A stretch of 64,000 bases of DNA from Oscillospiraceae bacterium (GTDB lineage Bacteria; Bacillota; Clostridia; Oscillospirales; Oscillospiraceae), in the NCBI GenBank assembly GCA_020025515.1, contig JAHHRZ010000007.1, positions 41,324 to 105,323 on the forward strand, in the 5' to 3' direction. Every line of letters begins with the position of its first letter. Positions within the stretch are counted from its first letter, which is position 1. The notes below the pieces were generated by a model. The model did not search any database, was not told where the DNA came from, and was given only the letters and a program-made list of their open reading frames with translations. Made by a program: the position numbers and the translations under genes. Below are positions 36,149 through 43,746 of the stretch, in pieces.

Positions 36149-37524
36149 TTTGCTTCCCCTCCCCGTTCCTTTATGATTCGTTCCTTCACCGCATCCCGGA
36201 CTTTTTTCCCTCTGGTAATGGAATTCACATCATGCAATACATAGATTTTAGAGATTCCGGTCACATCCACATGGTTCGCCGTCTCATACATATCGGGCAT
36301 GCAGACCAGCTTCTCTTCCGGCACCCCTGCCAAAAGCAGCCGCAGACGATGGTCCAGATATCGCTCGCCTCCAACCACGATTTTATGGATATGTGCATCG
36401 TTCAGATATTCATAATCTGTATCATAGATCCAGGCCACCGTCTCCGTCTTATGGGGGTCTTTGAACACTTCATCCAGAATGAGGATAATTTCCTTTTCAC
36501 TGGTGTCCTTCCCCACATTTTCAAATACGGTAGAGACGGCCGTGGGGTTCTGGCCCTTTGCCACCTGTGTAATCAGCTCGATTCCGCCCACAACTTCTCT
36601 GGTTTCCCGGGAGGCCGGAAGCTTGGCTTTTTTGAGCCCCTGGGCCAGTTCTTCCTGAGAAAGTCCCATATCCCGAAACAGCGCCACAACGGCGGCCAGG
36701 TTATAGATATTATGAACCGCACCGGAAAGAATGGGATAGTGATAGACGCCCTTGGGCTCTTTCATGGTGATCTCTTTGTCGTCTATGGCCTCCACAAAAT
36801 AATCCCGCTCCGGAGACTTGAGGCCGCAATGGGGACATTCAAAATCACCGATATGGCGATAGTTACGATAGTGATACACCGCCTTTTGGGCACAGCGCTG
36901 GCACACGGTATAATCATTGGCCAGAGCAGGTCTGGAATTGGTGTGCAGATCATGGACACCAAAGTACAGGCGGCGATTATTTTCGCCTATAAAACAGCTC
37001 AGGGGGTCATCTGCATTGACGATCACCACTGTATCAGGAGAGCCCTCCGCCGCTTTTTTCAGCTGCGCACCAATATACTCCGGGTGCGCATTTCGCTCCA
37101 TGGAGTCCCGGGCCAGATTGGTGACGATCAGATAGGCGGGCTTGATTTTTGGAATATTCAATGGAGAGATCAATTCATCCATTTCAATAATTGCCGCATC
37201 TTTGGTGGGTCGGTTAAAAATGTTCACCGCATCCAATAGACACCGTGCATGTCCCGCATGATGATTGGCGCCCCAATCGTTGAAGCTCACGGTTTTCCCC
37301 TGCTCCCGCAGAAGGCCCGCCGCAATGCTGGAAATAGTCGTCTTGCCATTGGTGCCACTGACCGCGATGGTAAGCTCCGGTTTTGCCACATATTTCAGAA
37401 AATCAGAGCACAGCCGCATGGACACCATGCCGGGGCGGTCGTTTCGCACATGCCCTGTTTTCTTATACCACCATAGAAATAACTTTCCTGCCCACAGGGC
37501 AATCCAAAACTGTAGTTTTTTCAT
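36145..37524 (-). CDS. MurT-like Mur ligase
   Basis: A 459-residue Mur-ligase-family protein with the ATP loop AVSGTNGKTT, a four-cysteine zinc ribbon (CQRC and CPHC, about residues 210-240) inserted in the middle domain, and the DUF1727 C-terminal domain of MurT. In staphylococci MurT activates the D-Glu carboxylate of lipid II for amidation by GatD. Here the partner GatD is degenerate. A three-codon mini-frame (37535-37524) overlaps the start codon. Confidence 0.92.
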   Translation of the reverse strand: MKKLQFWIALWAGKLFLWWYKKTGHVRNDRPGMVSMRLCSDFLKYVAKPELTIAVSGTNGKTTISSIAAGLLREQGKTVSFNDWGANHHAGHARCLLDAVNIFNRPTKDAAIIEMDELISPLNIPKIKPAYLIVTNLARDSMERNAHPEYIGAQLKKAAEGSPDTVVIVNADDPLSCFIGENNRRLYFGVHDLHTNSRPALANDYTVCQRCAQKAVYHYRNYRHIGDFECPHCGLKSPERDYFVEAIDDKEITMKEPKGVYHYPILSGAVHNIYNLAAVVALFRDMGLSQEELAQGLKKAKLPASRETREVVGGIELITQVAKGQNPTAVSTVFENVGKDTSEKEIILILDEVFKDPHKTETVAWIYDTDYEYLNDAHIHKIVVGGERYLDHRLRLLLAGVPEEKLVCMPDMYETANHVDVTGISKIYVLHDVNSITRGKKVRDAVKERIIKERGGEAK

Positions 37525-37536
37525 TATTTTATCATT

Positions 37537-39183
37537 TTACTCCTTTCGCAGGCCTAACTTTCTGCAAACTTTTGCCACCGTTCTTTTGCCAAAGACATCA
37601 CTCAAAACCTTGGACCGATAGGTCATAGGAACATAGACCAGAGCACCGGCCAGCCCGTAGGCAGCAAACTGCACCATCAGAAGGATTCCACGGCCCTGGG
37701 TAACGGGCCACAGACGCTTAAATACCAAAACTACCACGCTCATCAAAAGGGCCGCCGGAGCAGTTCGCAGAATCACACTCACCATGGGCCGATAACTGAA
37801 ATCAATGGATCTCTTGAGAGAGGCCAGAAGCAGCAGCATGGTAACAAGCTGACCCACAATGCTTGCAGCAGAAGCACCCAGATACGCCGGAATCCCCATG
37901 GCATCAAACAAATAAATCAGCGGCAAATCCAAAGCCGTGTTGATGATGACGCCGATGATCGTGAAGATACAGGCGGACTTTCCCCGGTTCATGCTCTGCA
38001 TGGCCATGCTGATGACCGTGGTCATGCTTCCCAACACATTGACCACAATGGCCAGCTGCAAAATTCCGCCGCCATATAAGCTTTCTCCATAGAACAGGCG
38101 GTAAACCGGCTCAGCAAATATAATCATCCCAATTCCAATGGGAACGGAAACGGCCAGAACGGTTCCCATGGCCTGATTGATTTTCAGATTGACGGACTTC
38201 CACTTCCCTTTTGCGTAGTTTTCCGCAATAAAGGGCGCAATACTGCTGGTGAGGCCAATGGAAAGCGCAGAAATAATCATGCAGATCTTGGGAATCCAGG
38301 TGGATGCGATGCTGGAAACCAGCTGAGCAACCTCATCGTCATAGGACAGCTTGTGAAGTCCCAGCAGCAGCATTTTCAGGTCTACCAGATTATAGACACT
38401 CATGGTGATGGAAACCAGCACCAGTGTGGCACAGTGAGAAAAAATATCTCGCAGGATTTTTCCTGTAGGATCCGCCCTTCTCTCTGTGCCGCCTCTGATC
38501 GGGAACTGCCCCCGGTTGGTGTAGTGTGCCCGGAGCAAATACATCTGTGCAGCCACAGCACCCACCGCCGCACCAATCAGTGCCACACCAACGCCAATGG
38601 TAACATCCGAATGCATCACCCGAACCGCAATGTAGGAGCCGCCCAGCACAAACAAAATCCGCACAAGCTGCTCAATGACCTGACTCTGGGACGGAGGCGC
38701 CAAAAATTTATGCCCCTGCAGATATCCCCGCTTCATACTGAGAAAGGGCACAATGAGCAGGCAATAAGACACTGCACGCACAGCGAAGGCGATCTCATCC
38801 ACGGAAACACCTTCGGTCATATCCTTCAGGAAATATCCTCCAATCTGCCGTGAGAACACCTGTAAAAACAAGAAGGCAGCCAGAGAAACCCCCAGAACCA
38901 CCCGCAGGCCCAGCCTGTAGGCCTTCTCTTTCGAGCGAAATTTTCCCAGTGAGTTGTACTCACTGATGACAATACTGATTGCAATGGGGATGCCGGAGGT
39001 GGAGATATCCAAAAACAGCCCATAAATGCTGTAGGCATAGGAATAGATAATGCCGCCTTTGTCCCCAATAATACTGTAAAAGGGAATGTTATATACGGCA
39101 CCCATCAGCTTCGTAATCACAATGGCTATATAGGCAATGGCCGCACCTTCCACAAACCCGTTCTTATGCATTTTCTTACTCAC
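37537..39183 (-). CDS. murJ: Lipid II flippase, YtgP/MurJ type
   Basis: A 548-residue membrane protein with about 14 helices, close in length and pattern to B. subtilis YtgP/MurJ. Shared blocks include RGYLQGHKF with SQVIEQLVRILF and the NQAMGTVL segment. It flips lipid II across the cytoplasmic membrane for wall synthesis. The start is GTG at 39183, 7 bases from GAGG. It heads the operon murJ-murT-gatD, 12 bases before murT; wall-synthesis context supports the call. Confidence 0.9.
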   Translation of the reverse strand: MSKKMHKNGFVEGAAIAYIAIVITKLMGAVYNIPFYSIIGDKGGIIYSYAYSIYGLFLDISTSGIPIAISIVISEYNSLGKFRSKEKAYRLGLRVVLGVSLAAFLFLQVFSRQIGGYFLKDMTEGVSVDEIAFAVRAVSYCLLIVPFLSMKRGYLQGHKFLAPPSQSQVIEQLVRILFVLGGSYIAVRVMHSDVTIGVGVALIGAAVGAVAAQMYLLRAHYTNRGQFPIRGGTERRADPTGKILRDIFSHCATLVLVSITMSVYNLVDLKMLLLGLHKLSYDDEVAQLVSSIASTWIPKICMIISALSIGLTSSIAPFIAENYAKGKWKSVNLKINQAMGTVLAVSVPIGIGMIIFAEPVYRLFYGESLYGGGILQLAIVVNVLGSMTTVISMAMQSMNRGKSACIFTIIGVIINTALDLPLIYLFDAMGIPAYLGASAASIVGQLVTMLLLLASLKRSIDFSYRPMVSVILRTAPAALLMSVVVLVFKRLWPVTQGRGILLMVQFAAYGLAGALVYVPMTYRSKVLSDVFGKRTVAKVCRKLGLRKE

Positions 39184-39260
39184 ACAAAAACCTCTTTTTT
39201 CTCTGTTAATTTCATTGATCTACTCAGACACACTAATTCTAGGATGTCTGCTTCTATGAA

Positions 39261-39298
39261 AAAAATCAGCTCTGTATCCCAATACAGGGCTGATTTTT
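39261..39298. terminator. Bidirectional terminator upstream of murJ
   Basis: 17-bp stem with one mismatch (39261-39277 with 39282-39298), flanked by A-run and T-run. It isolates the murJ operon from the region to its right. Confidence 0.88.
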
Positions 39299-39713
39299 AT
39301 AAAAACAAAAGCAGCACTGAGACCATCAAAAATCAAGCTTTCCGCTTCTTTTCTATATTCCAAACCAGCTCTTTCATACAATGCCACAAGACGATTCGGC
39401 CTTCAACCTATTTCACGTTTCATTCTTTGTGCATGGCATGCGTTTCTCTGAATCCATTGGGAAGACCGCTCCATACATTGAGCCCAACCTTTGTTTCCTT
39501 CCCAATTTCTACACGATTATAACACAACTTTCTTTTTGGCACAACTGCTATCCGCAATATGACTGTCATTTTCTAACATCCTGCAACGAGAATCTGCGCA
39601 CGGTACAATAAAATCATATAATTATTCAATCCTATTCTAAATTTGAATAAACATTTCTCTGATACATGATACAAAAATTCGCAATTTTCTCTTCGTTTGA
39701 TTAGGAATTGCCC
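39299..39713. other. AT-rich intergenic stretch, no gene seen
   Basis: About 400 bases of visibly AT-richer DNA. I find no frame with a ribosome-binding site. A TTATTCAA/TTGAATAA inverted repeat lies at 39622-39650. Its composition differs from the neighbouring genes. Confidence 0.5.
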
Positions 39714-39742
39714 TAGACGAAACGGGAACTGAATGTTATAAT
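39714..39742 (+). promoter_or_regulatory. Candidate promoter of the zinc-ribbon gene
   Basis: TAGACG (39714-39719), 17-base spacer ending TGT (extended -10), perfect TATAAT (39737-39742). The implied leader is about 260 bases and shows no clear coding frame. Confidence 0.55.
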
Positions 39743-40008
39743 TGTATAGTTTGGTCATTTGGAAGCATCGAATTCGACTGTTTCCATTTGTATCAGCAAT
39801 TTCCCTGTTGTATACGAACACAGATGGAAAAAGCAATGCCATTTATTGAGCTTCAGATAAGGTACATAGAACGGATATCCCGACGGAAGTGGTTCGTTTT
39901 TGTCAGCAGAACCATGCTGCTTCCTTGCGCAATGCCGTTCTATTTTCCAAACCGTCATAATGAAGCTCTTAATGGATAGATAACCAAATGAACAAGGAGA
40001 GAGAAAGC

Positions 40009-41337
40009 ATGTTATTTTGTGAAAACTGTGGCGCACAACTGGAAGATGATGCAAAATTCTGCGAGAAGTGCGGCACCCCCGTGGAGCCCCAAAAAGGAAA
40101 CCATTCAGCCCCGTCTGCGAAAACCGTCCCCACCGGAACCAACCCTGCTGTAAAATTAAACAAAAAGTTGATTGGCATTGTGGCAGGCGTGGTGATTGTG
40201 GTTGCTGCAATCGTCATCTTTTTTCTGACCAGACCCGTGAAAGTAGATTTGAATGACTATCTGACCATCAGTTTCTCCGGCTATGACACTGTGGGAAAGG
40301 CTTCCTATGATTTTGATGAGGATGCTTTTTTTGAGGATTACGGGGAAGATATTGAATACAAGGGCAGCGAATCCCTGATTACCGCACTGATGGATCAGGA
40401 AGATATCTGTAATTATCTGGTCGATATGTATATCGACGGCAGCTTCGACGTATCCAGCGGCTTGACAAACGGCGATGAAATTCATTTTGAGTGGGACTGC
40501 AACGACGAAGCAATCAAAGAAAATTTCGGTATCGTTCTGTCCTACGAGAACAAGACCTGCACCGTTGAGGGGTTGCAGGAAGCGCTGCAGGCAGATCCTT
40601 TTGAAGGTGTTACACTCAGCTTCACCGGCACTGCCCCCAATGGCAAGGCTCATCTGGAGGAGAACACCAGCGTAGACTATTCCTATGATCTGGATTTTCA
40701 GATGGAACCTTCCAAAGACCTCAAAAATGGTGACACCGTTACAGTCTCTTTGCCCTTTGCCGAAACACAGGAGGGAAAAGATTTCTTCCTGAAAAACTAC
40801 GGCGTTGTCTTTACGCAGACCGAAAAAACATACACCGTTGAGGGGCTGGAAAGCTATGTAAGCCAGCTCTCCGAAATTCCAGCGGAGTCCCTGGAAAAAA
40901 TGAAGGCCCAGGGTCAGGATGCTCTTCGTGCCGATGCTGCCAAGAATTGGAGCGAAAACTGCACCCTTGGCGATGTTTCCTATATGGGGTGCTACCTCTT
41001 AACAGGAAAAGACCTTTCCAATGGATTTTCCGAGAAAAACATGCTGTATATTGTCTACCAAGTACAGGCCACAGTCTCCGTTCCCAAGGATAAGGTGCAG
41101 GAGACATTCTCTTACTACTACACCATCCGCTACGATGATCTGATTGCCGCCCCGGACGGAACCATAACTGTGGATCTGGGCGACTATTCTACCCCCTACG
41201 ACAGTGTGAGGAAGAGTTACGGTGGGTTCAACACTTTCTATTTTGTTGGCTACAGCGATCTGGATACCACCTTTGCAAAGTGTGTCACAGCAGTCATCGA
41301 CCGCTATACTTACGAAACCAACATCGAAGGCCAATAA
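40009..41337 (+). CDS. Zinc-ribbon membrane protein with repeated extracytoplasmic domain
   Basis: A 442-residue protein. The N-terminus is a cytoplasmic zinc ribbon with two CxxC pairs (FCENCG and FCEKCG), then a linker, one membrane helix (about residues 48-70) and a long extracytoplasmic part. Two related modules of about 85-90 residues follow the helix, each ending in a TCTVEGL/TYTVEGL segment. This layout recalls sensor/TcaA-like proteins, but I do not recognise a specific function. Start ATG 40009 is placed after AAGGAG rather than at 39988. Confidence 0.8.
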   Translation: MLFCENCGAQLEDDAKFCEKCGTPVEPQKGNHSAPSAKTVPTGTNPAVKLNKKLIGIVAGVVIVVAAIVIFFLTRPVKVDLNDYLTISFSGYDTVGKASYDFDEDAFFEDYGEDIEYKGSESLITALMDQEDICNYLVDMYIDGSFDVSSGLTNGDEIHFEWDCNDEAIKENFGIVLSYENKTCTVEGLQEALQADPFEGVTLSFTGTAPNGKAHLEENTSVDYSYDLDFQMEPSKDLKNGDTVTVSLPFAETQEGKDFFLKNYGVVFTQTEKTYTVEGLESYVSQLSEIPAESLEKMKAQGQDALRADAAKNWSENCTLGDVSYMGCYLLTGKDLSNGFSEKNMLYIVYQVQATVSVPKDKVQETFSYYYTIRYDDLIAAPDGTITVDLGDYSTPYDSVRKSYGGFNTFYFVGYSDLDTTFAKCVTAVIDRYTYETNIEGQ

Positions 41338-41379
41338 AGATCCGTGCTCTGCACAGGAGCGCAAAATCAAACCAATGTA

Positions 41380-41416
41380 AACAGAGGGGTGGCAGTGCAG
41401 CTGTCACCCCTCTGTT
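41380..41416 (+). terminator. Terminator of the zinc-ribbon gene
   Basis: About 16-bp stem with a mismatch (41380-41396 with 41401-41416) 43 bases after the stop; T-run is weak. Confidence 0.7.
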
Positions 41417-41551
41417 ATTGTGCGCAATGGATACAAAGACATACAGAGCCCTTGAAGCGTTCCGGCTCTGGGCAAACGTCTTTTTATTTTTATTTTCAAA
41501 AGTCTGTAACATTTTTCGTTCTTCATAGTCATAAGGATGGAGGTGGAAGAA

Positions 41552-42091
41552 ATGAGAAACCTACTGCAACAAACTCGTGTTCCCAGCAGAATCACTCCGT
41601 GTTCAAAAGCAATTTTTCACACCGCCCTAGTGACATGCCTTGGACTGATACTGGGCGTGATTAGCAAACTGCTTGATATCTATACAACCAATCTGGGAAA
41701 TATTTTTTCTCAAATGTCGATCTGGATTTTTCTGTGCACACTTCTCTCGATCTATAGCAGCACTCCCAAAAGAGCTTCTGTCAATGTTTTCTTTTTTTGT
41801 CTGGGAATGTTAGGCGCTTACTATGTTACAGCCATGATTACCGCCAGTGTGTATTCCTCATTGTTTGCGTATGGCTGGACCATATTTGCCCTCTTTTCTC
41901 CCATTCTTGCCATATGTGTCTGGTACGCGGCGGGAACCGGGTGGATTGCAAACACCATCACAGTGGGGGTGATTGCTGCTGCCTTATTGATCGCACAGTT
42001 TTTATTTGATACAATCAGGGTATCAGATGTGGTATGCTCCATTTTCATTGGGGTCATCTTGCGGAAAAATCATAAAACCACAACGAAATGA
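41552..42091 (+). CDS. Small integral membrane protein of unknown function
   Basis: A 179-residue hydrophobic protein with about five to six membrane helices. I do not recognise the family with certainty. ATG 41552 follows GGAGGTGG at 41539-41546. It is 9 bases before the ECF sigma gene, so it probably belongs to the same operon. It could be part of the signal-sensing unit or a regulon member. Confidence 0.8.
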   Translation: MRNLLQQTRVPSRITPCSKAIFHTALVTCLGLILGVISKLLDIYTTNLGNIFSQMSIWIFLCTLLSIYSSTPKRASVNVFFFCLGMLGAYYVTAMITASVYSSLFAYGWTIFALFSPILAICVWYAAGTGWIANTITVGVIAAALLIAQFLFDTIRVSDVVCSIFIGVILRKNHKTTTK

Positions 42092-42100
42092 GGTGTTTGG

Positions 42101-42574
42101 ATGGACAGTATGGAGCAAATATATTCGGAATACTATGATACTGTCTTTCAGTACCTGTTATCTCTTTGCAAGGATGCCTCCTGGGCTGAGGAGCTTACGC
42201 AAGAGTCCTTCTTTAAGGCCATGAACAGCATTGACACCTTCCGTGGAGAATGTAAGCTAAGTGTGTGGCTCTGTCAAATCGCAAAGAATACCTTATATAC
42301 TGAAATGAAACGCAAAAAGCGGCAAGCAGACATTTCCTTAGAGGATATTCCCTCCAAAGACGATATGGAATCAGCGCTTTTCAAAAAAGATTCTGCCTTT
42401 CATTTGCACCGGCTGCTGCACTGCCTGGAACAGCCCTACAAGGAAGTATTCTGGATGCGTACCTTCGGGGAATTGTCCTTTAAGGAAATCGGGCTGCTTT
42501 GGGATAAATCAGAAAGCTGGGCCCGTGTGACCTATCATCGGGCAAGAATGAAAATTAAGGAGCGTGCAAAATGA
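42101..42574 (+). CDS. ECF-family RNA polymerase sigma factor
   Basis: A 157-residue two-domain sigma factor. Region 2 reads SWAEELTQESFFKAM and continues with the WLCQIAKN block; region 4 holds the helix-turn-helix (ELSFKEIGLLWDKSESWARV). No regions 1 or 3 are present, as in all ECF factors. Its TGA overlaps the anti-sigma ATG by four bases. It should direct RNA polymerase to stress promoters when released by the anti-sigma factor. Confidence 0.92.
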   Translation: MDSMEQIYSEYYDTVFQYLLSLCKDASWAEELTQESFFKAMNSIDTFRGECKLSVWLCQIAKNTLYTEMKRKKRQADISLEDIPSKDDMESALFKKDSAFHLHRLLHCLEQPYKEVFWMRTFGELSFKEIGLLWDKSESWARVTYHRARMKIKERAK

Positions 42575-43233
42575 ACCATCCCTGTAATTTAATCAAAGAC
42601 CTGCTTCCCTTATACCACGATGATGTGTGCAGCAGCGAAAGCCGAGAGATCGTGCAGCAGCATTTATCGGAATGTGCAGACTGTAAGAGCTACTATGAAG
42701 AGCTGTGTATAGAAGAGGAAGTCCCGGTCATCCCGAATCAAGCTGACCGGGAGCAGCAAAAAGCTGCCTCCTTTCAAGCGCTCAGGAAAAAGCTGGTGAA
42801 AAAGCAGATTCTTTCCATCGCATTGGCAGTTCTGTTATTAGCGGCCGCGACTTTTTCCATGATCGGCTTCTTGAAACACTCCGGCCGTATCGTAGAATAC
42901 CAGGACAATCTCTCCGTATCCATGGTAGACAACAGCTTAATCGGACGGCTAATGGGCAGTCGAATTGAGCGTGTCAAAATCAAAAATGTAGACATTGCAA
43001 TGGATGGTCGGGAATATACCTATCTGTTTTTTTGTGTTTCCGATACAAAATGGGATGCGTTTATTACCAAGGCCGATGTATTTTCCGAATTCACATTATC
43101 TCCCGCCCAAAAGGGTGCCGACCGGATTGACGCTGTCTATTACTACACCGGTGATTATTCAGGAATCGACTCCATGGACAGCGAAGAATTACAGCATGTG
43201 ATCGCTGACTCTGTGCTGCTATGGAGCAAGTAA
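42571..43233 (+). CDS. Zinc-finger anti-sigma factor
   Basis: A 220-residue protein with an N-terminal anti-sigma zinc finger: His and two Cys in HLSECADC after an N-terminal Cys. One membrane helix follows (about residues 87-107), then a ~110-residue extracytoplasmic domain. It should hold the upstream ECF factor at the membrane until an outside signal arrives. Gene overlap ATGA supports stoichiometric production. Confidence 0.9.
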   Translation: MNHPCNLIKDLLPLYHDDVCSSESREIVQQHLSECADCKSYYEELCIEEEVPVIPNQADREQQKAASFQALRKKLVKKQILSIALAVLLLAAATFSMIGFLKHSGRIVEYQDNLSVSMVDNSLIGRLMGSRIERVKIKNVDIAMDGREYTYLFFCVSDTKWDAFITKADVFSEFTLSPAQKGADRIDAVYYYTGDYSGIDSMDSEELQHVIADSVLLWSK

Positions 43234-43654
43234 AGCAATCCCCTCCCCCTAAAAGTCATCCCACTCTGTGTCCTTTGCCCACTAATCGGCCTGTTTGGGG
43301 CATGAGGCCAAAGGAATCCCACGTCCTTCTCCGGGTTCGGCCCTTGTCATACGCAAAAACGCCCCGGCTGTTTTCACAGTCGGGGCGTTGCCATTTAGAT
43401 GCAAAGGTTTCCTTCATCATCTTTGAAACCGCACACTTGTTCTCTCATAGAGGAGGACTCCAGCACTTCTGTGCGTCCTATGCGGTCAAAGTGAAGCTTG
43501 CGAAGCGCTGATTGTCATTGTGCGAAGGCCTTTATCAACTACGATGTAAAAATCGCTATCAACAGCACCGCCGCAATACATGACAATAAAATTCCAGTTT
43601 CATTATGAAAAAGCAGGATTTACAAGGCTTTCTCTATGTTTTTAGGGCAAAAAA
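43234..43654. other. Intergenic stretch with an orphan hairpin and possible gene remnant
   Basis: No intact gene is seen. A 13-bp hairpin at 43358-43389 is followed by a T-run on the minus strand, as a terminator would be. Just upstream of it on that strand an open stretch of about 38 codons ends in TAA (near 43397) but has no start codon or ribosome-binding site, so it may be the tail of a decayed gene. The hairpin could also stop anti-sigma transcripts. Confidence 0.4.
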
Positions 43655-43684
43655 AGACCTTGCAGGAGAAATCCTACAAGGTCT
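43655..43684 (-). terminator. ppdK terminator
   Basis: 13-bp stem with one mismatch (43655-43667 with 43672-43684), GAAA-type loop, seven Ts on the minus strand. Confidence 0.9.
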
Positions 43685-43746
43685 AAATTTGATATTAGAT
43701 ATTGCCTTCTGGATGATAAGTGGGGTTACCCAAAAACACTGATATT

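Noticed and set aside
39405..39425. parS-like sequence
   Set aside because: Only half of the palindrome is present (TTTCACG then TTTCA), below any credible ParB site.
39788..39979. A 63-codon plus-strand frame in the AT-rich gap
   Set aside because: Starts with TTG without any ribosome-binding site and has no recognisable features.
43221..43511. A 96-codon plus-strand frame after the anti-sigma gene
   Set aside because: Runs through the orphan hairpin, has no ribosome-binding site and overlaps the anti-sigma stop region.
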